A stretch of 64,000 bases of DNA, taken from the NCBI RefSeq assembly GCF_007997075.1, contig NZ_VORS01000004.1, positions 248,001 through 312,000 on the forward strand. The letters run 5' to 3'. Positions 26,604-34,959 of this stretch are shown piece by piece. The position numbers and the translations under genes were made by a program. Each line of letters begins with the position of its first letter. Position 1 is the stretch's first letter. This DNA is from Polaribacter sp. IC073 (GTDB lineage Bacteria > Bacteroidota > Bacteroidia > Flavobacteriales > Flavobacteriaceae). The notes below the pieces were generated by a model. It was not told the DNA's origin, did not search any database, and was given only the letters and a program-made list of their open reading frames with translations.

Positions 26604-26891
26604 TTAATTCAATTGGATAAGTCTTTCGGAAGCTAACTTTCTTACTTCTGGGTCTTTGTCTGTTTTTGCTATTTCTGTTAAACTTGGTCCAAAAGTTATT
26701 TTGCTAACAGCATTCTCTCTTATTTTAGAGTCTTTATCTGTTGTAGCAATTATATACAGCGCTGAATCTTTGTTTATACTACTTGATATGGATGTTGTTT
26801 TTTCTGATGTACGATCCAATTTTAATCTAACATTACAGCTAACTAATAATACTGTAGCCAATAAAATTAATAAGAATCTTAATGTTTTCAT
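26604..26891 (-). CDS. Small HEAT-like lipoprotein
   Basis: A 95-residue protein with a lipoprotein signal (lipobox LLVSC, C19). Two near repeats follow: IIATTDKDSKIRENAVSKI and EIAKTDKDPEVRKLASERL, each resembling a HEAT-type helix pair. It would be anchored in a membrane facing the periplasm and could be a small binding scaffold. I do not know its function. A perfect 29-base palindrome lies 36 bases upstream of its start. Confidence 0.7.
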   Translation of the reverse strand: MKTLRFLLILLATVLLVSCNVRLKLDRTSEKTTSISSSINKDSALYIIATTDKDSKIRENAVSKITFGPSLTEIAKTDKDPEVRKLASERLIQLN

Positions 26892-26926
26892 AGCTTGTCG
26901 TTTATTTAGTTTTTATAAAGTTCAAC

Positions 26927-26955
26927 TTTTAAAATGATATTATATCATTTTAAAA
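26927..26955. repeat. Perfect 29-base palindrome with 14-base arms
   Basis: TTTTAAAATGATAT (26927-26940) and its exact complement (26942-26955) meet at a single T. With only one central base it cannot form a tight RNA loop without unpairing. It is better read as a protein-binding dyad ahead of the HEAT-like lipoprotein gene or as a cruciform. No T-run follows. Confidence 0.6.
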
Positions 26956-27077
26956 TCAATAATTTACATCTGTGTTGTTTGCTAAGTTTTGTTTTTATAA
27001 GATTAGTAACAAACTTAATGAACTCTCATTTTATTTTGAGAATTGAGTAAAAAGGAATTCAAAATAAAAATTAGAAC

Positions 27078-27821
27078 CTATTTACACTTCTTACTAGCAT
27101 ACATTGCAGCACCAATAATACCAGCATTGTTTCTAAATTCGGCAACTTTTACTTTTACATCTGTAGTTAAGTATTGTTTAAAATTATCATATTTTTTGCT
27201 AATTCCGCCACCTAAAACAATTAAACTTGGTGTAAAAACAATTCGAACATATTCTAATAAAGAATCGAATCTTTTTGCCCAATCTTCTAAAGATAAATCT
27301 TCTTTTTTTCTTACAGAGTCTGCAGTGTGAAACTCAATAATTTTCCCATTTGTATGCAACATTCTTCCAACTTCTAAATTCGGAATTAACTTTCCGTTGT
27401 AAAATAAGCCAGAACCAATACCTGTACCAATTGTAATGACAAGTACAACTTCTTTTTCATTTTTTGCAGCACCTAAACTAACTTCTGCTAAACCTGCTAA
27501 ATCGGCATCATTACTTACAAAAAACGGAAGGTTACATTCTTTTTTGAATAGTTTGTCCACTTTTACATTTAACCATTTCGGACTCAAATTACCAGAGTGA
27601 ATGCATTTACCGTCTACAATTGTGGTAGGAAAACTACAACCAACGGCCTTTTTCCAATCGAAATGTGCAATCATTTCTTTTACAACTTTAGCCACTGCTT
27701 CTGGTGTTGCAGGCTTTGGAGTTGCAATTCTAAATCTTTCAGTTAGTAGTTCGCCTGTTTTTGTATTTACAACAGCTCCTTTAATTCCAGAGCCACCAAT
27801 ATCTATCCCTAACATTTTCAT
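27078..27821 (-). CDS. ppgK: Polyphosphate glucokinase (ROK family)
   Basis: A 247-residue ROK-fold kinase that phosphorylates glucose with polyphosphate (and sometimes ATP). Signatures are [15 protein letters not shown] at the N-terminus, the SPKWLNV segment and [14 protein letters not shown] (active-site Asp), [13 protein letters not shown], and the C-terminal [16 protein letters not shown]. The length fits the PPGK subgroup rather than full-length ATP glucokinases. It lies three bases after the SpoU methyltransferase gene and is cotranscribed with it. No clear strong terminator was found after it. Confidence 0.88.
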   Translation of the reverse strand: MKMLGIDIGGSGIKGAVVNTKTGELLTERFRIATPKPATPEAVAKVVKEMIAHFDWKKAVGCSFPTTIVDGKCIHSGNLSPKWLNVKVDKLFKKECNLPFFVSNDADLAGLAEVSLGAAKNEKEVVLVITIGTGIGSGLFYNGKLIPNLEVGRMLHTNGKIIEFHTADSVRKKEDLSLEDWAKRFDSLLEYVRIVFTPSLIVLGGGISKKYDNFKQYLTTDVKVKVAEFRNNAGIIGAAMYASKKCK

Positions 27822-27824
27822 ACT

Positions 27825-28622
27825 TTATATTTTAAATTCTCTTTGTCTTTTTGCTTCAAACAAAACAATGGCGGCCGCAACAGAAACGTTCATAGAATCT
27901 ATTTTTCCTTGCATTGGTATGTTGATGTTTTGCGTTGCTTTTTCTCTAAAAATAGCAGATAAGCCCGTTGCTTCTGTGCCTACAACAATAGCAGATGCTT
28001 CGGTATACTTTTCTTTATGATATTCGTTTGAATTCTGCAAAGTAGTGGCATATATTTTAATATTATTTTCTTCCAGAAATTCAATAATTTCTTCGGAAGT
28101 TCCTACGCCAATTTGATTTGTAAAAACACAACCAACACTAGCTCTTATAATATTAGAATTGTACAAATCGCTTTTAGGATTCGCAATAAAAACAGCATCT
28201 ATATTTGCTGCATCGGCAGTTCTTAAGAGTGCCCCAATATTTCCTGGTTTCTCAACACCTTCTGCTACTAAAATTAATGGATTTTCATTTTTAAATTGAA
28301 TACCTTCTAATGTGAAGTTTTTTGCTTTTGTAACGGCAATAATTCCTTCAGTAGAATCTCTGTAGGCTAATTTTTGATAGACTTCTTTAGAAATTAGAAT
28401 TCTATTTACATTTGAATTAAAGAGGTGTAAAACTTCTTGTTCAGAAATTAATCCCTCAAAAAATAAAACAGTATCAAAATTATAATTTGTAGCAATGGCA
28501 AGTGATATTTCTCTTTTTCCTTCAATAATAAAAAGTCCTGTTTTTTTACGCTCTCTAGATTTCTCTTGTAACTTTAAAAGTTCTTTAATATAAGAGTTTT
28601 GTATGCTGGTAATTTCTTTCAT
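27825..28622 (-). CDS. TrmH/SpoU-family RNA methyltransferase
   Basis: A 265-residue SPOUT 2'-O-methyltransferase. The N-terminal part ([34 protein letters not shown]) is the substrate-binding L30-like domain, and the C-terminal knot carries [32 protein letters not shown] and [22 protein letters not shown]. These fit 23S rRNA or tRNA ribose methylation, but the target nucleotide is not deducible. It is directly upstream of ppgK. A 24-base element begins nine bases upstream of its start codon and recurs after the next gene. Confidence 0.9.
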   Translation of the reverse strand: MKEITSIQNSYIKELLKLQEKSRERKKTGLFIIEGKREISLAIATNYNFDTVLFFEGLISEQEVLHLFNSNVNRILISKEVYQKLAYRDSTEGIIAVTKAKNFTLEGIQFKNENPLILVAEGVEKPGNIGALLRTADAANIDAVFIANPKSDLYNSNIIRASVGCVFTNQIGVGTSEEIIEFLEENNIKIYATTLQNSNEYHKEKYTEASAIVVGTEATGLSAIFREKATQNINIPMQGKIDSMNVSVAAAIVLFEAKRQREFKI

Positions 28623-28630
28623 CGCTGCAA

Positions 28631-28654
28631 ATATACCTAATTATGGGGATTGTA
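28631..28654. repeat. 24-base direct repeat, copy 1
   Basis: Begins ATATACCTAATTATGGGG and shares 20 of 24 bases with copy 2 at 29184-29207. The two copies bracket the orphan gene at 28705-29184. Each copy is also a weak dyad (ACCTA ... TAGGT-like). Confidence 0.5.
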
Positions 28655-28704
28655 TCATTTCACTTTTTTACAAATATTTGTATTGAATTTTAAAACGACA
28701 GATT

Positions 28705-29184
28705 ATGAAGAAAATTAAATTTTACTTAGTTGCGTTCTTTTGCGCATTTGTAATGATGTCTTTTACTTTAAGTAAGATGCATAATACTGATACAGATTTT
28801 ATTAAAATAGAAATTCCCTTAGATAATATAGACATTCCATCTGGTTGGGGTGCTTGGAGCACAACAGGTTGTTTAAAAGGTTTAGATTTTAGAGTTAGAA
28901 ACGATAGCTATAACAAATACGCCAAAAAATACAAATGGTATATCCAATTTAGAAATAGATATAGAGAGAATATTCACCTAAGTTTTAAAGCAGTGGCACC
29001 AAGTGAAAGAAATGAAATTAAAAGAACAGAAAAAACTACAGACAGAATTCATGTAGACGGAAATTCTGGAACTTATAAAACCTATTATCTGGTTAATTCG
29101 CGCTCATCTGTGTATGTTTATGTGAATAAAATTAGAATTGGCGCTAAAGATTATGGGTATGATTATTATAATTGTGATAAATAA
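28705..29184 (+). CDS. Secreted protein of unknown function
   Basis: A 159-residue product with a signal peptide (hydrophobic 7-22, MKKIKFYLVAFFCAFVMMSF). The mature part has many aromatic residues and Lys/Arg, two Cys (about 52 in TTGCLKG and 157 in YYNCDK) that might form a disulfide, and beta-rich segments such as SSVYVYVNKIRIGA. I do not recognise it. It is the only plus-strand gene between the methyltransferase and amidohydrolase genes and is bracketed by a direct repeat, which might mean insertion. Confidence 0.65.
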   Translation: MKKIKFYLVAFFCAFVMMSFTLSKMHNTDTDFIKIEIPLDNIDIPSGWGAWSTTGCLKGLDFRVRNDSYNKYAKKYKWYIQFRNRYRENIHLSFKAVAPSERNEIKRTEKTTDRIHVDGNSGTYKTYYLVNSRSSVYVYVNKIRIGAKDYGYDYYNCDK

Positions 29185-29207
29185 TATACCTAACTGTAGG
29201 TATTGTA
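29184..29207. repeat. 24-base direct repeat, copy 2
   Basis: Begins ATATACCTAACTGTAGGT, starting at the last base of the stop codon of the secreted-protein gene. It pairs with copy 1 at 28631-28654, and internally forms a 6-bp dyad ATACCT/AGGTAT. No T-run follows, so it is not a good terminator. Confidence 0.5.
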
Positions 29208-29338
29208 AAATAAAATAATTCGTACAATATTTGTAATGCAGCAAAACTAGCGTTCTATATGCTGTTTTTATTTGAATTTTATTGTCAAGAAAAAGAGAAT
29301 TGTAAGTTCAGTTTTATTTTTCGAACTGTTTTTAATGA

Positions 29339-29368
29339 AAAAGGCTCGCAAATAGCGAGCCTTTTTTA
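29339..29368. terminator. Terminator for the amidohydrolase operon
   Basis: AAGGCTCGC and GCGAGCCTT around AAATA, with an A-run on one side and a T-run on the other, so it works on both strands. It ends the minus-strand amidohydrolase pair and could also stop plus-strand transcripts. Confidence 0.88.
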
Positions 29369-29385
29369 TATGAATAAAAAATAAC

Positions 29386-30684
29386 TTATTTTGTTTTATA
29401 CTTATTAGAATAGCGTTTCCAAAGTTCTGTTTGGTGCGTTTCTAAACTAATTTTTCTACCTTGAATAAAAGCATCTGTTAAAATATTACCACGCATTTCT
29501 AAAGCATCTCCTTCAGAAATAAATAACGTTGCATCTTTACCAACTTCTAAAGAACCTGTAAAAGAATCAATTCCTAAAATTTTAGCCGTATTTAAAGTAA
29601 TTAACTGTAAAGCTACTTCTTTGTCTAAGCCAAAAGCCGCAAATGTACCTGCGTAGAAGGGTAAGTTTCTTGTATTCATACGTTCCATTTGTCCTTCCAT
29701 ACCCAAACTAACCAAAACACCTTTGTCTATTAAGGTTTTTGCAATAGTGTATGTAGAATCATAAGAGTCATCTTCGCTATTTGGGTTTCTGTGCGGTCTT
29801 TCTAAAATGACAGCAACATTATTTTTCACTAATAAATCGGCTACTTTATCTGCATGTTCTCCATGTACAATGGCAAGGTTATTAATGCCTAATTCTTTCG
29901 CAATGGTAATAGCATCTGTAATTTCTTTTTGTCCGTTTACGTGAATAAAAAGTTTTTTAGAACCGTCAAACAAATCAGCTGTTGCTTGGTAAGGCAAGTG
30001 CGTTTTGTTTTTATTGCCTGCTAAATAATTTTTAGCATTCATAAAATAAGATTTTATCTCCTCAATTTTACCAGGATATTTAGTATCTGGTTTTAAAGCA
30101 GGATCTTCTCCTAACCACCATCTGCCGCTTGTAAAACTAGAAGGCCAATCCATATGAATACCATCATCTGTTTTAATTGCAGCGTCTTCCCAATTCCAAG
30201 CATCTAATTGTACAATAGAAGATGTACCAGAAATAGTACCACCTCTAGGAGTTATCTGTGCCATTAAAACACCATTTGGTCTCATAGATTCTACCAATTT
30301 ACTTTCTGCATTGTAAGCGATTAAGCTTCTAATATGCGGATTCATAGCACCAATTTCATCTTCATCATCACTTGCTTTTACAGCATCTATTTCTACCAAA
30401 CCTAACGTAGCATTTGCTGCAATAAAACCAGGATATACATGTTTTCCTTTGGCATTTATAACAGTTCCTTGTCTTGCAATTTTTACCATTGCGCTGCCAA
30501 CAAACGTTAATTTACCCTCACTAAACATAATTAGAGAATTCTCTATTACTTGTCCGTTTCCTAAGTGTGCTGTTGCACCTTCAATAGAAAAGGCAGTAGT
30601 TTGTTTGTCTGCCGGTGTTTGTTGTGCGATACTATTTCCTACTAAGAAGAAAAATAGCATACTATATATTATTTTTTTCATCAT
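29386..30684 (-). CDS. Secreted amidohydrolase-fold protein with degenerate active site
   Basis: A 432-residue protein with a signal peptide (MMKKIIYSMLFFFLVGNSIAQQ). It has the amidohydrolase architecture: a small beta domain with GKHVYPGFIAANATLG and a barrel with NTAKILGIDSFTGSLEVGKDATLFI near the end. The HxH metal motif that normally follows PGF is ANAT here, and the usual late SDD/D motif is replaced by SLGMEGQME. It is therefore probably not a metal hydrolase on its own and may partner the larger upstream protein, whose stop lies two bases before this start. A role in periplasmic peptide or imide hydrolysis is a guess. Confidence 0.8.
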   Translation of the reverse strand: MMKKIIYSMLFFFLVGNSIAQQTPADKQTTAFSIEGATAHLGNGQVIENSLIMFSEGKLTFVGSAMVKIARQGTVINAKGKHVYPGFIAANATLGLVEIDAVKASDDEDEIGAMNPHIRSLIAYNAESKLVESMRPNGVLMAQITPRGGTISGTSSIVQLDAWNWEDAAIKTDDGIHMDWPSSFTSGRWWLGEDPALKPDTKYPGKIEEIKSYFMNAKNYLAGNKNKTHLPYQATADLFDGSKKLFIHVNGQKEITDAITIAKELGINNLAIVHGEHADKVADLLVKNNVAVILERPHRNPNSEDDSYDSTYTIAKTLIDKGVLVSLGMEGQMERMNTRNLPFYAGTFAAFGLDKEVALQLITLNTAKILGIDSFTGSLEVGKDATLFISEGDALEMRGNILTDAFIQGRKISLETHQTELWKRYSNKYKTK

Positions 30685-30686
30685 TT

Positions 30687-33647
30687 CTAGTTATTAAGTG
30701 CTTCTAAAGTATCACAGTGAAAGTTTCTATCTCCTCTTTTCATTGGAACTTTTGTTTTACCACCATTCATTTTTTCATTCAACATCATGTCAATCAATTT
30801 ACTTTTTTCTAGTTTGATTGCTTCACGTTTTTTAATATCTTCTGCTCTGTCAAAGAAAACTTTACCATCTACAATTGTCTTTTCTACTTTTGTGTAAATA
30901 GACATTGGGTGATGGCTCCATAAAACAACATCTGCATCTTTTCCTTCTTTAATACTGCCCACTTTATCATCAATGTGTAATAATTTTGCAGGATTGATAG
31001 TCACCATTTTCCAAGCTTCTAATTCCGACATGCCACCATATTTAATAGTTTTAGCTGCTTCCTGATTCAAACGTCTAGACATTTCTCTATCATCAGAATT
31101 GATAGCAACCGTAACACCAGCATTGTGCATAATTGCAGCATTGTATGGTATTGCGTCATTTACTTCGTATTTATAGGCCCACCAATCAGAAAAAGTAGAA
31201 CCACCAACACCATGTTCTGCCATTTTATCGGCAAGTTTGTATCCTTCTAAAATATGTGTAAAAGTGTTGATTCTAAAATTGAATTTCTCTGCAACTTTCA
31301 TCAACATGTTTATTTCTGATTGTACATAAGAATGACAAGAGATAAAACGTTCTCCGTTTAAAATTTCAACCAAGGTTTCCATTTCATCATCTTTTCGATA
31401 CGGATTGCCACTTTTCTTTAAAACTTCATATTCTTGGGCTCTTGTAAAATAATCTGTAAACATTTGTTCTACACCCATTCTTGTCTGCGGAAAACGAGTT
31501 CCGTTGCTACTTCTAGATTGTTTTACGTTTTCACCTAAAGCAAATTTTATAAATTTCGGAGAATTGTCATAAATCATATTCGCAGCACTTTCTCCCCATT
31601 TCAATTTAATGATTGCAGAACGCCCACCGATTGGGTTTGCAGAACCATGTAATATTTGCGAAGAAGTTGTTCCTCCAGAAAGGTTTCTATAAATATTGAT
31701 GTCATTAGGGTCTATTACATCTTCCATCGTTACTTCTGCAGAAGAATTTTGCGCGCCTTCATTAACAGCTGAAGCTGCAATATGAGAATGCTCATCTACA
31801 ATACCAGCAGTTAAATGCTTTCCTGTTCCGTCAATTTCTGTTGCTCTTCTTGCCTTTAATTTTTTACCTATTTCAGCAATTTTTCCGTCTTTTAAAAGAA
31901 CATCTATATTTTCTAAAATACCAGCATCTTCACTTGTCCAAACGGTTACATTTTTAATTAAAATAGTTTCCGTTTCTGGTAACTTATAATTTCCAAAACC
32001 AAGATTAGGGTAACTTACCGGAAGCACCACAATGGCGTCTTCTTTCTTTTTCTTATTCTCTTTTTTCTTGCTATCTTTTTTTACTTGCTTACTGGCAGAC
32101 CAAGAAGTTTCATTTCCTTGAGTATCATAAGCGGTTCCTTGCATTACATTGGCAGCGTTAATGATTTTACCCATCATTCTAGTGTAATCGCTATCTTCAT
32201 TTAAAGTGATAGAAACCCAATCATCTGCAAAAGAAAATTTAGACTTCACTTTTTTATCCCCCATTTTAATAGCGCCAGTTTGTTTTGCTCCTTTACCAGA
32301 AATAGTTAAATCGTAGTTTTTACCATTAACAGATAACATGTAATTTCCTGTTATGTCTTTAATAGTCATATCATTTACTACATTTTTGTCTCCCTGAACC
32401 CAGTTTTCATAAATGGTAGTTTTTGCATCAAAAATATCTCCAGAAGTTACAATAAAGTTTGCGTAACTTCCTGTATTTAAGTTTCCGATAGCATTGTTAC
32501 CAATAATAGTTGCAGGAATTGTAGTTAAAGAAGCCAACGCTTTTTCTTTATCGAAACCATACTTAATTGCTTTCTGTAAGTTTTTATGAAAAGACTTTAC
32601 AGATTTTAAAGAACGTGTAGTCAATGCAAAATTAACCCCGTTTTCTGATAATACTTTTAAATTAGACGGTTCTTGATTCCATTTACGCATGTCTCTTAAA
32701 GAAATTTGTTGCGCTAAAAGCGGATTAGAAACATCAAAAGCTTTACTAAAATTAATAGGTATAATAAAGTTTGCATTGGTGCCTTTAATATCACTAATTC
32801 TTTCAAACTCATCTCCAGAACCAACAATTGTGTATTGAATTCCGAATTCATCCCCCACTTTATCTGCTCTTAAAGCATCCAATAAATTTCCGGTTTCAAA
32901 AATTTGAACTAAGTTTTTATTACTATTTAACGCCTCTAAAGCCATATCTTTATTTTTCATGTTGCCATTAGCATACCAAGAAGCATCATTATACATCTGG
33001 CGTAATAATGCCATTGCACCCATTCTAGAACTAGGATATGCTTGTCTAGAAGTTGCACTTTTAGAAAATGATAAGTACTGCGCAGATTTTGTATCTAAAA
33101 TTCTATAAGCATCCGAAGAATTAGCATTCAACGCAATGAGCAATCCGTTTCCACGAATAATACCATCTTGCATGTGTGTATTTACAACACCAAAACCAGC
33201 ATTAATAAGTTCTGTTGCTTTTTTAGAATCGAAAGAAAAATCTTTGATAGGATCTACGTCTGGTCTCACATGATCGTTCCAATAATAGCCTTCGCGCGAA
33301 GCTTCATATTGTGCAGTTCTAGAGGTACTAGCAGCTCTTTTAGGTTTCTGAATTCCGAAATCTGAATACAAATCGATAAAAGAAGGATACATTGTTTTTC
33401 CTGAAAGGTCTACAATTTTTGCACCTTTAGGAATTTTAATAGATGTACCAACCTGTATCACTTTACCGTTTTCAATTAGCAAGGTGGCGTTTTTAAGTAC
33501 CTTTTTTGGTGTTACATAAATTGTGGCATTGGTAAATGCTGCCAGGGTGTTGTCTGTTGTTTTTACTCCTGCATCTGTTGGAAAATAATCTTGCGAGTGC
33601 AAGGAAATAGTCAACATAAACGAGCAAAATAAGAGTAGTTTTCTCAT
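30687..33647 (-). CDS. Secreted two-module amidohydrolase, only the second module intact
   Basis: A 986-residue exported protein (signal MRKLLLFCSFMLTISLHSQ; this start is chosen over one 17 codons upstream that adds a non-signal stretch). The N-terminal module (about 25-440) has the amidohydrolase frame but FIDLYSDFG in place of the HxH motif. A linker rich in Lys follows (SKKKENKKKKED). The C-terminal module (about 555-970) carries DEHSHIA, CHSY, THILEG and INSDD, a full set of metal ligands. It would thus be a fused pair of one structural and one catalytic barrel. It is cotranscribed with the smaller degenerate paralogue. Confidence 0.85.
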   Translation of the reverse strand: MRKLLLFCSFMLTISLHSQDYFPTDAGVKTTDNTLAAFTNATIYVTPKKVLKNATLLIENGKVIQVGTSIKIPKGAKIVDLSGKTMYPSFIDLYSDFGIQKPKRAASTSRTAQYEASREGYYWNDHVRPDVDPIKDFSFDSKKATELINAGFGVVNTHMQDGIIRGNGLLIALNANSSDAYRILDTKSAQYLSFSKSATSRQAYPSSRMGAMALLRQMYNDASWYANGNMKNKDMALEALNSNKNLVQIFETGNLLDALRADKVGDEFGIQYTIVGSGDEFERISDIKGTNANFIIPINFSKAFDVSNPLLAQQISLRDMRKWNQEPSNLKVLSENGVNFALTTRSLKSVKSFHKNLQKAIKYGFDKEKALASLTTIPATIIGNNAIGNLNTGSYANFIVTSGDIFDAKTTIYENWVQGDKNVVNDMTIKDITGNYMLSVNGKNYDLTISGKGAKQTGAIKMGDKKVKSKFSFADDWVSITLNEDSDYTRMMGKIINAANVMQGTAYDTQGNETSWSASKQVKKDSKKKENKKKKEDAIVVLPVSYPNLGFGNYKLPETETILIKNVTVWTSEDAGILENIDVLLKDGKIAEIGKKLKARRATEIDGTGKHLTAGIVDEHSHIAASAVNEGAQNSSAEVTMEDVIDPNDINIYRNLSGGTTSSQILHGSANPIGGRSAIIKLKWGESAANMIYDNSPKFIKFALGENVKQSRSSNGTRFPQTRMGVEQMFTDYFTRAQEYEVLKKSGNPYRKDDEMETLVEILNGERFISCHSYVQSEINMLMKVAEKFNFRINTFTHILEGYKLADKMAEHGVGGSTFSDWWAYKYEVNDAIPYNAAIMHNAGVTVAINSDDREMSRRLNQEAAKTIKYGGMSELEAWKMVTINPAKLLHIDDKVGSIKEGKDADVVLWSHHPMSIYTKVEKTIVDGKVFFDRAEDIKKREAIKLEKSKLIDMMLNEKMNGGKTKVPMKRGDRNFHCDTLEALNN

Positions 33648-33744
33648 GAGTTTGATATAGTTATTTGAATTAATTGCTATAAATTTAATTAGAAGCAATT
33701 TGTAAATTGTTAAAAGAAATTACTTTAACATAAATTTAAGAAAA

Positions 33745-34821
33745 CTAGCTTTCTTCTGCAGTTTCAAAATAAGTAATTAATAAATCAACAACATAATTGT
33801 AAGAGGCAATTCCTTTGTCTTGTTTGTTTGCTTTTAAATAGGCGTTATATCCTTTCTTTACAAGCGGTTCAAACGGATTCTTATATTCTTGCCAAAATAA
33901 ATAACTGTTGTTAAAATCTTTACCAACTCCTTTGTTTACCGTTCGCCAAAGTTCTTTAGATAGCTTTCTGTCTCGTTTTCTAAGTTCAGAAATACAATAA
34001 CTAAAGGCCATTCTATAACTCGCATATTTAAAATAAACATCGTCATTATATGTAGCTGCTAAAAAACCAACAAAATTAGCTTCATTTTCTGCAGCAAAAC
34101 CAATTTGATGCGCCATTTCATGACAAACAGTTGTTGGATACGCCGTTTTAGGAATTCGGTCATTTACTTGTGCTTCTCCTGTTAACGGATTAAAATAACC
34201 TGCAGTGCCATTATAAGTTTGCAATAAACTCATTAAAGAACTTTTTACTGAGGCATGTTGGTATTTTAACTGTGGGAAATCTTTAGCCAAATGAGCATAA
34301 CCAGAAAGAGCCATCGCGTACATTTCTTTTGGTTGATATTTACTTTCAACCTTTAAAGTATCGATTTTTGTGATCTCAAATTGATAATAATTTAATTTTC
34401 CGATAATCTGTGCTGTTACTTTTTGAAGTTGTGCAGTAGTATATTTTTTTTGCTGATATTTTAGGTTCTTCGCCAAAGGTTCTCTATAATAGTTCAATCC
34501 CCAAAAAAGATAAAAACAAAAATAAAGGATTGATAAAATTGCAGTAAAATGAATGATTTTAGGAACAAAATCTCTAAACCGATTTTTTATCAATCGTACA
34601 ATAAAACGAAGAAAAATAAATAGTAAAAAAGCAAGCACTACATCACCAAAAGAAAATGGAAGCCAACCGAGTAGAATTCTTAAAAAAGTAGCAATAGGAG
34701 GATAGATTCCGTTGGAATAATAACGTTCTATAAAGGCAGGGTTTTTAGCTGCCAATTGCACAAGTAAGACTTGAATAGGTAGTAAAATAGTTAGAAATAG
34801 CTGTTTCTTGTTTATTTTCAT
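33745..34821 (-). CDS. DUF3810 membrane protein with an HExxH motif
   Basis: A 358-residue protein with three N-terminal membrane segments (about 8-110) and a large C-terminal domain. The domain contains TVCHEMAHQIGFAAENEANFV, an HExxH zinc-protease signature with downstream Glu, and TYNGTAGYFNPLTGEAQVND. This pattern fits DUF3810, a putative membrane metalloprotease of Bacteroidota whose substrate is unknown. It is divergent from dnaB across about 140 bases and lies 97 bases upstream of the amidohydrolase operon. Confidence 0.85.
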   Translation of the reverse strand: MKINKKQLFLTILLPIQVLLVQLAAKNPAFIERYYSNGIYPPIATFLRILLGWLPFSFGDVVLAFLLFIFLRFIVRLIKNRFRDFVPKIIHFTAILSILYFCFYLFWGLNYYREPLAKNLKYQQKKYTTAQLQKVTAQIIGKLNYYQFEITKIDTLKVESKYQPKEMYAMALSGYAHLAKDFPQLKYQHASVKSSLMSLLQTYNGTAGYFNPLTGEAQVNDRIPKTAYPTTVCHEMAHQIGFAAENEANFVGFLAATYNDDVYFKYASYRMAFSYCISELRKRDRKLSKELWRTVNKGVGKDFNNSYLFWQEYKNPFEPLVKKGYNAYLKANKQDKGIASYNYVVDLLITYFETAEES

Positions 34822-34946
34822 TTGGGTAAAAATAAGAATTCAAAATAGAAGTTGACTGGTTATTAACAAGATAATAACAATTTAGTTTACAATAAATGTC
34901 AACAAATAAATGTTCTATTTTAGAAAAAAATAACAAAGTAAAAAAG

Positions 34947-34954
34947 TACATTTG
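34947..34954 (+). promoter_or_regulatory. -7 element placing the dnaB start at or next to its ATG
   Basis: TACATTTG fits TAnnTTTG perfectly and ends five bases before the dnaB ATG at 34960. With the usual 5-7 base gap, transcription would begin at or within a base of the ATG. Confidence 0.5.
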
Positions 34955-34959
34955 TAGCC

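Noticed and set aside
27010..27050. Short TCTCA/TGAGA stem as ppgK terminator
   Set aside because: Only five pairs and no clean T-run on the minus strand, so not supported.
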